From assembly GCA_947168905.1 (NCBI GenBank), contig CAMVNR010000008.1, positions 1 through 43,833 on the forward strand: 43,833 nt of DNA, written 5' to 3'. This stretch comes from an uncultured Lachnospiraceae bacterium (GTDB lineage Bacteria; Bacillota; Clostridia; Lachnospirales; Lachnospiraceae). The number at the start of each line of letters is the position of its first letter. Position 1 is the stretch's first letter. Under the pieces are notes generated by a model. The model searched no databases and was not told where the DNA came from. It saw only the letters and a program-made list of their open reading frames with translations. A program made the translations under genes and the position numbers. This document shows, piece by piece, positions 8,109 through 16,801 of the stretch.

Positions 8109-9488
8109 TTACTTTTTCTTTCTGAATATCACACTGCGGAACAGAATCAGGTTCATGACAACAAAGAGCCCGGCCGCAATCGCGAGCACAAGCCAGGGCT
8201 TCTTCGGTGCCAGCGTTGCCAGCAGCATGATCGGGAAACCGAGGATCATTGCGGGAAAATTCTGGTATACAAGATTGTCGGCCGTCGGGGTTTTGAAATC
8301 CGGATCGACTTCCCTAAGAAGCATGACGCCCGTCGAAGCCGTGCCGGTCAGCATGCCGTACATTGCCAGAAACTGCTCGTTCTCATAGCCGGGGAAGAGC
8401 TTCTTCGCAATGAAGCGGTTGTAGAAAAAGGTAATAAGAAGCCCCGTAACGGCGAGAATCAGAATGATCCACCAGTAGCCCGTCAGCACTTCGATGCGGA
8501 TTGCGGCGACGCCCGCGACCACCATGATGTCGAACCAGAAGTTGCTGATCCGCGTCATCAGGAAAGAATTGCAGTATTCACGCTTCCTGAGCTTTGTTTT
8601 CTTCAGGAGCTTCATGATCTGCTTGACGAGAATGGCGCCGAGCACACCGAAAAGGAAGTTGAAGCCGTAGACAACCGAGCGGAAGGAGGGAATCAGTTTT
8701 CCCAGAAGCATCATGATCAGGTACGCAAGAAAATACGCGCACAGAACCAGTGCGATCTGCACGGTCAGCTTGTCGATCGCGCCGTTCATCGGGATCTCGT
8801 CTTCGGTCTGAATGTCCGATTCCTTCAGCAGGGCGCCCTTTTCGTCCGACCAGCGGTACACTCCTCGTTTTTTAAGCACATTCAGATAAATGACACCGCC
8901 GATCGAGGCTGAAAGGAAGCCGCAGGCCGCGATCGTAAGCCCGAAGGACCGTCCGCCGGTAAATCCGTAGTCCGCCTCGTAAATGCTGCCGTAGTTTAAT
9001 GCCTGTCCGGTTCCCTGTCCGTAGCCGAACGGCAGCAGAAGACCCGCCGCCACAAAGAAATCCTTCATGATTTTCGCGGCGATGATCGTGATCAGGAGCC
9101 CGAAAACCGCCTGCAGGAGGTAGGTCGCGACCGTCGTCGTGCCGGTATTTAGGATATCCCGCCGGCGGTCTCTGGATAAGACCGTGTTGTCGGAACGGAA
9201 GGTGGAGGCAATGAAGCCGAGCGCGAGCGCATGGTAAGTGATGATTTCGAGCATGTTTACGCCGTTCCCGCCGAAAAAAACGGTGTCAAACAGCGCGGTC
9301 CCGGTAATCCTGCGGTAGACAGAAGAAATCAGCAGAAGAATCAGGCCGGCGAGCACCGAAGTCGGAATCAGTGATTTCTGCAGGAAAGGAACCAGCCGCT
9401 TCAACCCGTTCGCCAGGAGGAGCGACAGCAGGATGGTTCCGCTCATACAGACGAAGCCCCAGACACTGTTATCCCAGAAATTGGACAT
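8109..9488 (-). CDS. GltS-like sodium:glutamate symporter family protein
   Basis: This 459-residue membrane carrier has about ten hydrophobic segments. The start is the ATG at 9488 (MSNFWDNSV), preceded by AAAGGGGGAT; longer versions lack a ribosome site. Features of the GltS family are the N-terminal SLLLANGLKRLVPFLQKSLIP, the re-entrant-like LLPFGYGQGTGQALNYG in the first half and AMYGMLTGTASTGVMLLREV in the second, consistent with the two inverted repeats of this fold. Glutamate with sodium is the substrate known for the characterised members; here it is inferred. It has its own promoter and a strong terminator, so it is a single-gene unit. Confidence 0.82.
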   Translation of the reverse strand: MSNFWDNSVWGFVCMSGTILLSLLLANGLKRLVPFLQKSLIPTSVLAGLILLLISSVYRRITGTALFDTVFFGGNGVNMLEIITYHALALGFIASTFRSDNTVLSRDRRRDILNTGTTTVATYLLQAVFGLLITIIAAKIMKDFFVAAGLLLPFGYGQGTGQALNYGSIYEADYGFTGGRSFGLTIAACGFLSASIGGVIYLNVLKKRGVYRWSDEKGALLKESDIQTEDEIPMNGAIDKLTVQIALVLCAYFLAYLIMMLLGKLIPSFRSVVYGFNFLFGVLGAILVKQIMKLLKKTKLRKREYCNSFLMTRISNFWFDIMVVAGVAAIRIEVLTGYWWIILILAVTGLLITFFYNRFIAKKLFPGYENEQFLAMYGMLTGTASTGVMLLREVDPDFKTPTADNLVYQNFPAMILGFPIMLLATLAPKKPWLVLAIAAGLFVVMNLILFRSVIFRKKK

Positions 9489-9600
9489 AGAGATCCCCCT
9501 TTTTACAGAGCTTATCTTTAGAATTTTGCAGCGGTTCGGCATCCCGTTCGAAATGTTTTGCATTTCTCATTTTTACCGGGGAGCCGAACAGTCACAAGCT

Positions 9601-9629
9601 ATTTTAATATACCTGCATAAAAAAATCAA
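9601..9629 (-). promoter_or_regulatory. promoter of the GltS-like gene
   Basis: On the minus strand, TTGATT (9624-9629), a 17-base spacer and TAAAAT (9601-9606) precede a leader of about 110 bases. A 7-bp inverted repeat (9534-9540 with 9583-9589) lies in that leader; its role is unknown. Confidence 0.65.
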
Positions 9630-9664
9630 TCGGTCTTATGTACTTTGAACAATCACTGACTGAT

Positions 9665-9807
9665 TTACCCGAGGGCTACATCAAGCGCCATCATCACAGC
9701 GCCCGCTGTATGCCGGCCTTAAGCTCTTTTTTTAATAAAAACACACAGGCGGAACCGGCCGCCGTACCGATAAAGGGAATCAGAAGCCCCCAGAAAACCG
9801 CACTCAT
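9665..9807 (-). pseudogene. ZIP-family metal transporter remnant, internal deletion
   Basis: The ATG at 9807 has a good AAAGGAG site. It opens a reading frame whose 37 residues (MSAVFWGLLIPFIGTAAGS and on to KELKAGIQRAL) match the N-terminus of ZIP-type zinc/divalent metal transporters. A TGA follows at once. In the next reading phase, overlapping that stop, the DNA encodes MMALDVALG and a stop, which is the characteristic C-terminal end of the same family (IMMxLDVALG). Everything between, about 200 residues, is missing. This is what one internal deletion with an out-of-frame junction would leave. The product cannot be a transporter. Confidence 0.8.
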
Positions 9808-9947
9808 CCGTAAACTCCTTTTTATGTCTGTCTGAGCCTGAAGAGGCTGAATAAGTTCTGATTTATTTTGCGTCTGCAGGATTGCCGTCCGGGCCGATAA
9901 AGCCTTCAGCGCGATTAATTCCAAATTATCACCTTTTCAGATATTTA
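9808..9947. other. non-coding or unassigned segment between remnants
   Basis: A minus-strand open frame runs through this segment into the ZIP remnant without a stop, but it resembles no family I know and has no ribosome site. A small hairpin (AGCCT/AGGCT) is present. It is most likely leader DNA of the dead transporter gene or other decayed sequence. Confidence 0.4.
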
Positions 9948-10226
9948 TCAACAGCAAATCATCACTTTCCGCTTAAGAACGAAGAATGTGTATTTGTCTG
10001 CTTCTAAAAGCTTGTAGTCTCTTTCATCAACATAAGTATCCATCATGGTTTTATCAGAGGCTCCTATGATAATTCCATCCTATTCAAAAGATATTAGCTG
10101 TTTTTCCGCATCGCCCCATGCATGCACGCCAAACGGAATAATGCACCTCGGTGTCGCATGACCAATATTGATATTATACAGGATCGGAAGCTCCGGTCTG
10201 TCTATAACACTGACAAGAAATTTCGG
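9948..10226 (-). pseudogene. C-terminal remnant of an S66-family LD-carboxypeptidase, plus an unassigned in-frame tail
   Basis: A minus-strand open frame at 10226-10080 encodes DRPELPILYNINIGHATPR and CIIPFGVHAWGDAEKQ before a TAG. This matches the C-terminal region of S66 serine peptidases (MccF/LD-carboxypeptidase), including the histidine of the NIGHATPR motif. No start codon, ribosome site or N-terminal half is present. The same frame continues after the TAG for 43 codons (IIIGASDKTMMDTYVDE and on to a TGA at 9948); I cannot assign that part. The remnant overlaps the last 25 bases of the rRNA methyltransferase gene, so a deletion probably brought the two together. Confidence 0.65.
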
Positions 10227-11368
10227 TTACTCACCCGCTCTAAAAGTACGCAGCATTCCACATGCTTCGTAAAACCGAAGAGGTCATAAGGCCAGGCGCC
10301 TTTTGCGCGGTAGCCGAGCTTCTGAAGAACAGCGAGGTCCCGGGCGAGGGATTCCGGACCGCAGGAAATGTAGATAATACGGGAGGGAGAGAGGAGGGCG
10401 GCGGAACGAAGAAATTCTTCCGAGGCGCCGGAGCGCGGCGGGTCCATGAAAAGAACGTCCGCGTGCTCTTTGTCCTTAGCCATCGCCCGCATGAATTCTC
10501 CGGCGTCGCCCGTGATGAAGCGCACATTTTCGACGTGGTTTTTGCGTGCGTTTTTCACGGCGTCTTTGACGGCTTCGTCATTCAGTTCAACACCGATCAG
10601 TTCGGATGCGGATCCTGATGCGATAAGACCGATCGTTCCGGTGCCGCAGTAGGCGTCGATCACGCGTTCCTTTCCTGTGAGATGCGCAAGCTCCATGGCT
10701 TTTTCGTAGAGCTTTTCCGCCTGGACGGGATTCACCTGATAGAAGGACTGGGCGGAGATCCTGAAGCGCATGCCGCAGATTTCATCCTCGATGAAGCCAG
10801 GGCCGTAGAGCACGATGTCCCGCGTTCCGAGGACCATGCTGGTCCGGCGGCTGTTGATGTTCAGGACAACGGAGGTGATCTCCGGATGTTTTTTCCGAAG
10901 AGCCTTCACGAAATTGTTTTTCGAGGGGAAAACCGGGTCTGTAACAACAAGGACCACGAGGATTTCGCCGGTTTTTTCGCCGACACGGACAAGAACATGC
11001 CTGAGGAGACCGAAACCGGAAATTTCATTGTAGACAGTGAGCTTAAAGGAAGGAATCAGTCCGCAGATACTGCGAATGATTTCGCCCGCCTTTTCATTCT
11101 CAATCTGGCAGTCCGAGACTGGGACAACTTTGTGTGAATCTTCTTCGTACATGCCCGAGAGAATTTTGCCGTCCTTCGTGCGGGAGAGGACGGCGTGGAC
11201 CTTGTTCCGGTAATGATAGGGATTGTCCATGCCGGTGATTTCATGAACGGGGCAAAAAACGCCAAGCAGGCGGTTCATTTCCGCCTGCTTCAGCTCCAGC
11301 TGTTTTTCATAAGGGATGCCCTGATAGTCGCATCCGCCGCATTTTTTCGCGTAAGGACAGGGCTTCAT
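10202..11368 (-). CDS. TrmA/RlmC/RlmD-family rRNA (uracil-5-)-methyltransferase
   Basis: This 388-residue SAM-dependent enzyme makes 5-methyluridine in RNA, most likely 23S rRNA. The N-terminus carries the iron-sulfur cysteines Cys4, Cys10 and Cys13 (CPYAKKCGGC), with Cys87 as the probable fourth ligand. SAM-binding DAYCGTGTIGL, the substrate motif MDPPRSG and catalytic Cys336 in YISCGPESLARDL are intact. It lacks the N-terminal TRAM domain of RlmD, so it is closer in layout to RlmC; which uridine it modifies cannot be told. The start overlaps the patatin stop by four bases. After the family C-terminus (HVECCVLLERV) it has an extra SNRNFLSVL encoded by DNA shared with the S66 remnant. Confidence 0.9.
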   Translation of the reverse strand: MKPCPYAKKCGGCDYQGIPYEKQLELKQAEMNRLLGVFCPVHEITGMDNPYHYRNKVHAVLSRTKDGKILSGMYEEDSHKVVPVSDCQIENEKAGEIIRSICGLIPSFKLTVYNEISGFGLLRHVLVRVGEKTGEILVVLVVTDPVFPSKNNFVKALRKKHPEITSVVLNINSRRTSMVLGTRDIVLYGPGFIEDEICGMRFRISAQSFYQVNPVQAEKLYEKAMELAHLTGKERVIDAYCGTGTIGLIASGSASELIGVELNDEAVKDAVKNARKNHVENVRFITGDAGEFMRAMAKDKEHADVLFMDPPRSGASEEFLRSAALLSPSRIIYISCGPESLARDLAVLQKLGYRAKGAWPYDLFGFTKHVECCVLLERVSNRNFLSVL

Positions 11369-12261
11369 AGGGTTTCCTCCGCGGCAAAGTCCTCTTCTCC
11401 CGCGACCGGCCGCTCTTCACCGAGGAAGGAAAGAAGCTCCGGAAGACAGCGCTGCATGGTTTTCCGCCCGATCTCGTAGACACGCTGCAGTTCGGCGGGG
11501 TCAGTGGTGTTGGCCCGGATGTTCAGCGCTTCCGGCGGACGGATGACAAAAGCCGCGCCGGCGTTCTCCTGCGCCTTTACATAAGCGGTTTCCTCGTTGT
11601 ACATCAGATGCCGGTGCTGCACGGCTTCGATAAAGCGCGGGAAATGCAGATAGCGAGCACGGATAAGCGGCATCAGCGGGTTTTCTTTTTTGACATAATC
11701 CGCGGTTCTTGTCAGGATGACGACGTTTTTCTCATATCCGATCGATTCGAAGAACCGAAGGGGAATCGAATCGGTAATCCCGCCGTCAAGATAAGGCTTC
11801 TTATTGATGATCATGGTTTTCGAGACGAGCGGCATGGACGCGGAGGCGCAGATCCATGCAAGATCCATCCCTTTTCCGCTTGTCAGAAGCTTATAAGCGG
11901 GTTTTCCTGTCTCAAGGTCGCTTGCGACCACATAGAACTCCATCGGATTCCCGGAAAAGGTTTCGGTATCGAAGGGGTCCAGCTTCTCCGGCAGGAGATG
12001 GTAGCAGAATTCGTAATCGAACATACTCCCCGTACGAAGGATGGATTTGGTGCTCCCGTATCTCCAGTCGCTGCAGTATTTTTTATTGTAGCGGATCGCG
12101 CGTCCGGGCTGGCGGGACTTTACATTGCAGCCGAAGGTCGCGCCGGCGGAGACGCCGATGGCGCCGTCAAAGCTGATTCCGTTTTCCATCAGGACGTCGG
12201 TAACGCCGGCGGTAAACATGCCGCGCATGGCGCCGCCTTCCATGACAAGTCCGGTTTTCAT
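11365..12261 (-). CDS. patatin-like phospholipase
   Basis: This 298-residue predicted acyl hydrolase uses a Ser-Asp dyad. The oxyanion glycines are in MEGGAMRGMF at the N-terminus, the nucleophile is Ser38 in GVSAGA, and the dyad Asp159 is in LDGGITDSIPL. There is no signal peptide, so it is cytoplasmic or membrane-associated. It resembles the bacterial YjjU/RssA type. It is the middle gene of a three-gene minus-strand operon with an alpha/beta hydrolase 20 bases upstream and a methyltransferase overlapping downstream. Two acyl hydrolases in one operon suggest lipid turnover, but the substrate is unknown. Confidence 0.9.
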   Translation of the reverse strand: MKTGLVMEGGAMRGMFTAGVTDVLMENGISFDGAIGVSAGATFGCNVKSRQPGRAIRYNKKYCSDWRYGSTKSILRTGSMFDYEFCYHLLPEKLDPFDTETFSGNPMEFYVVASDLETGKPAYKLLTSGKGMDLAWICASASMPLVSKTMIINKKPYLDGGITDSIPLRFFESIGYEKNVVILTRTADYVKKENPLMPLIRARYLHFPRFIEAVQHRHLMYNEETAYVKAQENAGAAFVIRPPEALNIRANTTDPAELQRVYEIGRKTMQRCLPELLSFLGEERPVAGEEDFAAEETL

Positions 12262-12281
12262 AAGTTTCCTTTTTCTCCTGT

Positions 12282-13205
12282 TCAGATTTTGCTGTTCAGC
12301 CAGCCGAGGATATCGGCAAAGACGGTGTCTTTATCGATCTCGTTCAGGATCTCATGCCGGTCCTCGGGATACATTTTCAGGGTGACGTCCGTAAAGCCGA
12401 GCGCATCGTACTGCGCCTTTACAGCGGGGCAGGCTTTCTTTCCGCCGACCGGGTCCTCGTTTCCGGAGGTGATCAGAAGCGGAATGCTTCGGCGGATGGT
12501 GTCAAAGCCCTCCTTCCTGGCCAGACTGGAAAGAACTGTGAAGAAGTCCCTGAAGGCGGCGGAGGTGAACATAAAGCCGCATAAGGGGTCTTTTACATAG
12601 CGGTCGACATTGCCTTCCTCGCGGGAAAGCCAGTCGACGGGCGTACGGTTCGGCCGGAAGGGCTTATTGTTCGAGCCGAGCGCGAGTCCTGTCAGGAATT
12701 TGCTCCGGTAGTGGCTTCCGCGGAAACGGACGGAGGTCTTTGCACAGAATTTCCCGAGTCCGGCTACGGCGCCAGGGATATTTCCGGTGCCCATGATAAT
12801 CGCGCCGTCAAGCTCCCTGCTGTACAGTGCCAGATAGCGTCTGGTCATAAAAGATCCCATGCTGTGGCCGAGAAGAAAGATTTTTTTGCCGGGGAAGCGT
12901 TTTTTCGCCTCCAGCGTAACGAGATGAATATCGTCGATAACAATTCTGTCGCCGTTCTGTTCGGCGAAGAAGCCGAGTTCTGAATCGCTCTTTACGGATT
13001 TTCCGTGGCCGAGATGATCGTGTCCGATGACAGCCCAGCCGTTTTCGGCGAGATATGCCGCAAATTGGTCATAGCGATCGATGTATTCCGCCATACCGTG
13101 CGTGATCTGAAGGACAGCGGAAGGATCGCCTTCCGGAAGCCATACAAATCCGTTGAGGCGGTTCTTTTTGTCGGTTGAATCAAGGGTAAAAGTTTCTTTC
13201 TTCAT
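12282..13205 (-). CDS. alpha/beta hydrolase, lysophospholipase / monoacylglycerol lipase-like
   Basis: This 307-residue serine hydrolase has a complete triad: Ser115 in LGHSMGSF, Asp251 in SGNEDPVGG and His284 in EDRHEILNE. The early HGMAEYIDRY and DHLGHGKS motifs are those of the Hydrolase_4 family, which covers lysophospholipases and monoacylglycerol lipases. I chose the ATG at 13205 because GAAAGGAGCG precedes it and family similarity begins a few residues later; the longer frame runs back over the promoter. It is the first gene of the operon with the patatin and the methyltransferase. No export signal is seen. Confidence 0.9.
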   Translation of the reverse strand: MKKETFTLDSTDKKNRLNGFVWLPEGDPSAVLQITHGMAEYIDRYDQFAAYLAENGWAVIGHDHLGHGKSVKSDSELGFFAEQNGDRIVIDDIHLVTLEAKKRFPGKKIFLLGHSMGSFMTRRYLALYSRELDGAIIMGTGNIPGAVAGLGKFCAKTSVRFRGSHYRSKFLTGLALGSNNKPFRPNRTPVDWLSREEGNVDRYVKDPLCGFMFTSAAFRDFFTVLSSLARKEGFDTIRRSIPLLITSGNEDPVGGKKACPAVKAQYDALGFTDVTLKMYPEDRHEILNEIDKDTVFADILGWLNSKI

Positions 13206-13269
13206 CGTATTCGCTCCTTTCTGAAAAAACATGAAGGGATGAAGAACCTCCCTGGTAAAATTCCTAAAA

Positions 13270-13298
13270 AGTATAGCACAGTTTCGGTGCGGGAACAA
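13270..13298 (-). promoter_or_regulatory. promoter of the hydrolase-patatin-methyltransferase operon
   Basis: On the minus strand, TTGTTC (13293-13298), a 17-base spacer ending in TGC and TATACT (13270-13275) lie about 60 bases before the hydrolase ATG. Confidence 0.7.
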
Positions 13299-13342
13299 GT
13301 CTCCCTCGCATGAAAAAGGAGCCCGGAAGAAGTCGAAAACAC

Positions 13343-13371
13343 TTGCCATATTGTTAAGAAAATGTTACAAT
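13343..13371 (+). promoter_or_regulatory. promoter of the amidase operon
   Basis: TTGCCA (13343-13348), a 17-base spacer and TACAAT (13366-13371) lie about 40 bases before the ATG at 13415. It is divergent from the hydrolase operon promoter. Confidence 0.75.
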
Positions 13372-13414
13372 AAACAAACCTATTGTGATCCGTTTTTTGG
13401 AGGACGGGATTCGT

Positions 13415-16000
13415 ATGAGTGATAATTTCAACCATCTGAATGATAATACAGAAATATCTGCGGAAGAAAATGCAAAAGCCGAAGAACCCGGGCTGGAACA
13501 GGAGAAAGCCCGCCGCGGCGTACCGAAGCATATCTTTATACTGACGGCGACAGGCCTCGTGCTTTTGGGAGTCATCATTACGGCGGTGCTCCTGATTCTG
13601 AATTCACCGGTGACTGTGGAAGAAGCGTATGAGTTTGACGCACAGTATGAGGGGCTTCTTCTGGAGCCCGGCGAGACGGCCAGAATCCTGCCAGAACTGA
13701 CGCCCCTGACGGAAAAGCTGGAATTCAGGGCGAGGGAAGACTATGCGCAGCATTCCTTTGAATATGACACCGGGGATCCGGAGATTGCCGCGGTGGATGA
13801 GGAAGGACTGGTTACGGCAGTAGCACCGGGAGAGACCACGGTCACGGTGCGCTTTTCTTCCTTTTCCGAAAGCTTTCCCGTGCGGGTTTATATTCCGATC
13901 ACGGATATTAAGCTGAACATGGAGGGCATGCATATTAATGTCGGGGACAAAATGATCCTGCGTTACAGCATTGAACCCTATGACGCTACAGAACTGCCCG
14001 AACCGCCGGTTTTCACCTCTTCTGACGAGAATATCGTCACTGTGGATGAAGACGGCAAAGTGACGGCGGTCGGTCCCGGCGAAGCGACCGTAACCATGAA
14101 GAGCGGTGAATTCACCCGCGAAAGCACGGTCGTTGTAAAGGCTCCGCTGAAGGGCATCGAGGTGGAGGGGGCCAGGGAAGAGCTGCTCCTCGGAGAGTCC
14201 TGCAGCTTAAGTGTCCGTCCGATTCCGGAGAATACCACGGACACGCTGAAGCCGGAGTACAGCTCCTCGGACGAAGCGGTTGCGACTGTGGACGAAAACG
14301 GAAACGTGACGGCGACTGGTCCCGGAAATGCGACGATCCGGATCCGTACGGGACGATTCTTTGAATATGTGGATCTTTTTGTCAAGGTTCCGCTCACCGG
14401 AGTCGTTCTCGGCTACAATGCGCTGGAAATCCGCAACGGAGACTCGGTTCAGCTGCCGTATTCTCTGGAGCCGATGGACACCAATGAGGAGGTCACGATC
14501 GGCTGGTCCTCCGACAATACGGGGGTCCTGCAGGTCAGCGGGGACGGCGTGGTGACGGCAGTCGGCCCGGGGACAGCGAATGTTACGATTACGGCAAACG
14601 AGTTTTCCGCTTCCTGCAGCATTACCGTCATTATTCCCGTAACAGGTGTGGCAATTTCCTCCGGGGCCATGACGTTAAATAAGGGCCAGCAGGGACAGCT
14701 TACTGCGGCCGTTATTCCGGCGAATACGACAGAGGTTCCCTTTATCAACTGGGCTTCGGATAATATTGCCGTTGCAACGGTGGATGGAAACGGGCTTGTG
14801 ACAGCGGTCGGCCCGGGCTATGCGAATATCGTTGCATATCATAACGATGCGGCGGCGGCCTGCGGGGTGACCGTATTCTCCCCGATGACAGGCATTGAAT
14901 TTACTCAGGCCTCGCTCAGTATCATTGAAACCTATTCAGCGCAGCTTTCCGTGGTCTATTACCCGGAGGATACGACGGACGCGAAGGATGTGACCTTCGA
15001 ATCCGACAACCCGTCCGTGGCGGTTGTCGATGTGAACGGCGTGGTGACCGGCTTATCTGTTGGCACCTGCACAATCACCGGATACTGCAACGGCCTGAAG
15101 ACGACGGCCTCCGTCACGGTCACGGAGCTCATTGAGGTTGAAAGCGTGTCTCTGGATAGGACATCGCTGGAATTTGCCGAGTCCGGAGCTACCGCGCAGC
15201 TTCACGCGGCGGTGCTGCCGGAGGATGCGACTGCCGCGGCTGTTACCTGGTCATCGAGCGACACTTCCGTAGCTTCGGTCGACGGAAACGGTCTTGTGAC
15301 GGCGATCGGCGGCGGAACCTGTGTGATTACGGCTTCGGCGGGCGGAAAGTCCGCTGCCTGCAATGTACATGTGGCTGCGGCGAATAAGGTCGTTGTGCTG
15401 GATCCCGGCCACTCGGCGGTTTTCACCGGAGCCGGATATAACGGCTACATGGAGCATGTCATCAATCTGAAGGTGGCATATGCCTGCAAGAATTACCTTG
15501 AAAGCAATTATGCCGGCGTGACGGTTTACCTCACGCGGTACGGCGATGAGGCCGTAGGCGGCCCGGATTTAAGAGGTGATCTGGAGCAGAGGGCCATCGT
15601 AGCGCAGGAGCACAAGGCGGATATCCTTGTAAGTCTGCATTTCAATGCTTCCGTGAATCATAACGCGACCGGATGTCTGGCTTTCGTTTCCTACCAGGCG
15701 AACGTCGCTTCCCAGTGCAATGCGCTTGCAAACGCCATCCTTGCCCAGATCAGCGCGCTCGGGGTCAACAATCTCGGACCGATGGCCACGGCCAGCAATC
15801 AGTATTTCGACGAATTCGGAAACCCGCTGGATTATTATGCAATCAACCGGCACTGCGCGAACCGCGGTATTCCGGGTATTATTGTAGAACACTGCTTTAT
15901 GGATACGCAGCCGCAATTTTTGGATGACGGGCATCTGACGGCTTTCGGTGTGGCAGACGCTGTCGGCATTGCAAATTATCTCGGACTTGCGGGAAAATAA
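13415..16000 (+). CDS. membrane-anchored Ig-like (Big_2) repeat protein with C-terminal N-acetylmuramoyl-L-alanine amidase
   Basis: This 861-residue protein probably cleaves the amide between muramic acid and the stem peptide of the cell wall. A short acidic cytoplasmic head is followed by one membrane segment at about residues 39-63, so the rest faces outward. Residues 70-655 hold seven tandem bacterial Ig-like domains, each with a form of SSDxxVATVDxxGxVTAVGPG. The C-terminus, from about 657, is an Amidase_3 domain with zinc ligands in LDPGHS (His666), LVSLHFNA and the catalytic-type Glu in IVEHCFMD. The ATG at 13415 has TTGGAGGACG upstream. It heads a plus-strand operon with a hexosaminidase. 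The Ig array may act as a spacer or bind surface glycans. Confidence 0.92.
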   Translation: MSDNFNHLNDNTEISAEENAKAEEPGLEQEKARRGVPKHIFILTATGLVLLGVIITAVLLILNSPVTVEEAYEFDAQYEGLLLEPGETARILPELTPLTEKLEFRAREDYAQHSFEYDTGDPEIAAVDEEGLVTAVAPGETTVTVRFSSFSESFPVRVYIPITDIKLNMEGMHINVGDKMILRYSIEPYDATELPEPPVFTSSDENIVTVDEDGKVTAVGPGEATVTMKSGEFTRESTVVVKAPLKGIEVEGAREELLLGESCSLSVRPIPENTTDTLKPEYSSSDEAVATVDENGNVTATGPGNATIRIRTGRFFEYVDLFVKVPLTGVVLGYNALEIRNGDSVQLPYSLEPMDTNEEVTIGWSSDNTGVLQVSGDGVVTAVGPGTANVTITANEFSASCSITVIIPVTGVAISSGAMTLNKGQQGQLTAAVIPANTTEVPFINWASDNIAVATVDGNGLVTAVGPGYANIVAYHNDAAAACGVTVFSPMTGIEFTQASLSIIETYSAQLSVVYYPEDTTDAKDVTFESDNPSVAVVDVNGVVTGLSVGTCTITGYCNGLKTTASVTVTELIEVESVSLDRTSLEFAESGATAQLHAAVLPEDATAAAVTWSSSDTSVASVDGNGLVTAIGGGTCVITASAGGKSAACNVHVAAANKVVVLDPGHSAVFTGAGYNGYMEHVINLKVAYACKNYLESNYAGVTVYLTRYGDEAVGGPDLRGDLEQRAIVAQEHKADILVSLHFNASVNHNATGCLAFVSYQANVASQCNALANAILAQISALGVNNLGPMATASNQYFDEFGNPLDYYAINRHCANRGIPGIIVEHCFMDTQPQFLDDGHLTAFGVADAVGIANYLGLAGK

Positions 16001-16006
16001 CAGGAT

Positions 16007-16801
16007 ATGAGTCAGGCTTCGGACAGATACAGAGAGAAAGAATACAGCAGGAGAAGGAAGCGTTTCCTTCTGCCGCTTGTGTATGTTCTGACCGAAGCCG
16101 TTTTTCTTGCAGTACTCAAAACAATGGAAATCCGGGGCGTGTATCCCGAAGTGCAGACGGCGCTGATGTACGGTGCGATTGTGCTGAATACGGCAGTCCT
16201 CCTGCTTTCCTTTTTGCAGTACTATGAGCTGAAGAGCGCTGAGGAGGGATATTCGGAAGTCCCGGGAATTCAGCGCCGGACGGTTTTCATTTCACTTGCC
16301 CTGTTCTTTACGCTGGCAGCGGATACGGTGCTCGTGCTCCTGAACCGCTATTATCTTCTGGGCGTCCTTCTTTTCTGCGTCGTTCAGACCTTCTATGCGC
16401 TGGCTGTCGGAACGGGGATAAGAGACTGGCTGGTCCGCATCGGCAATTTTCTTCTTTCCGGCGGGCTGGTGCTTTTACGAATGGGAACCGCGCTGAACAT
16501 TGCCTCGGCATATTCGATCACACAGCTTGCGCTGAATGCGCTTGGCGCATGGATCCTTCTGAAACGTTCAAAAGAAAGCGGAAACGAGGAGGAAAACCGT
16601 AGCGCATTCATGCTCCTTACGGCAGGCCTGATCCTGTTCTTCTGCTGCGATGTCTGTGTGGGAATCTACAATCTGAGTTTCGGAGTTCCCGGCCTGAAGA
16701 CAATATCCGAGTCGGCCGGTTTTCTGATGTGGGTGTTTTATCTTCCTTCCCAGGTGCTTCTGGTGCTTTCCGGGAGAAGATTCTTGTTTGGTGAATTATG
16801 A
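16007..16801 (+). CDS. integral membrane protein, possibly YhhN-like
   Basis: This is a 264-residue protein with about seven or eight hydrophobic segments after a basic, charged N-terminus. Spacing of a few residues, such as FTLAADTVLVLLNRYYLLG, FFCCDVCVGIYNL and YLPSQVLLVLSG, recalls the YhhN/lysoplasmalogenase family, but the resemblance is faint and I would not assign the enzyme activity. It starts six bases after the amidase stop with a weak AGGAT site, and its end overlaps the next ATG by four bases, so it is co-translated with both neighbours. Confidence 0.75.
   Translation: MSQASDRYREKEYSRRRKRFLLPLVYVLTEAVFLAVLKTMEIRGVYPEVQTALMYGAIVLNTAVLLLSFLQYYELKSAEEGYSEVPGIQRRTVFISLALFFTLAADTVLVLLNRYYLLGVLLFCVVQTFYALAVGTGIRDWLVRIGNFLLSGGLVLLRMGTALNIASAYSITQLALNALGAWILLKRSKESGNEEENRSAFMLLTAGLILFFCCDVCVGIYNLSFGVPGLKTISESAGFLMWVFYLPSQVLLVLSGRRFLFGEL

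Noticed and set aside
11608-12600. Open frame of 330 codons antisense to the patatin and hydrolase genes
   Set aside because: It spans two real genes with intact catalytic motifs on the other strand and has no start signal.
13700-15380. Repetitive DNA that might be taken for a tandem or CRISPR-like array
   Set aside because: The repeats are diverged protein-level Ig-like domains of about 80-85 codons, with no short identical direct repeats and spacers.
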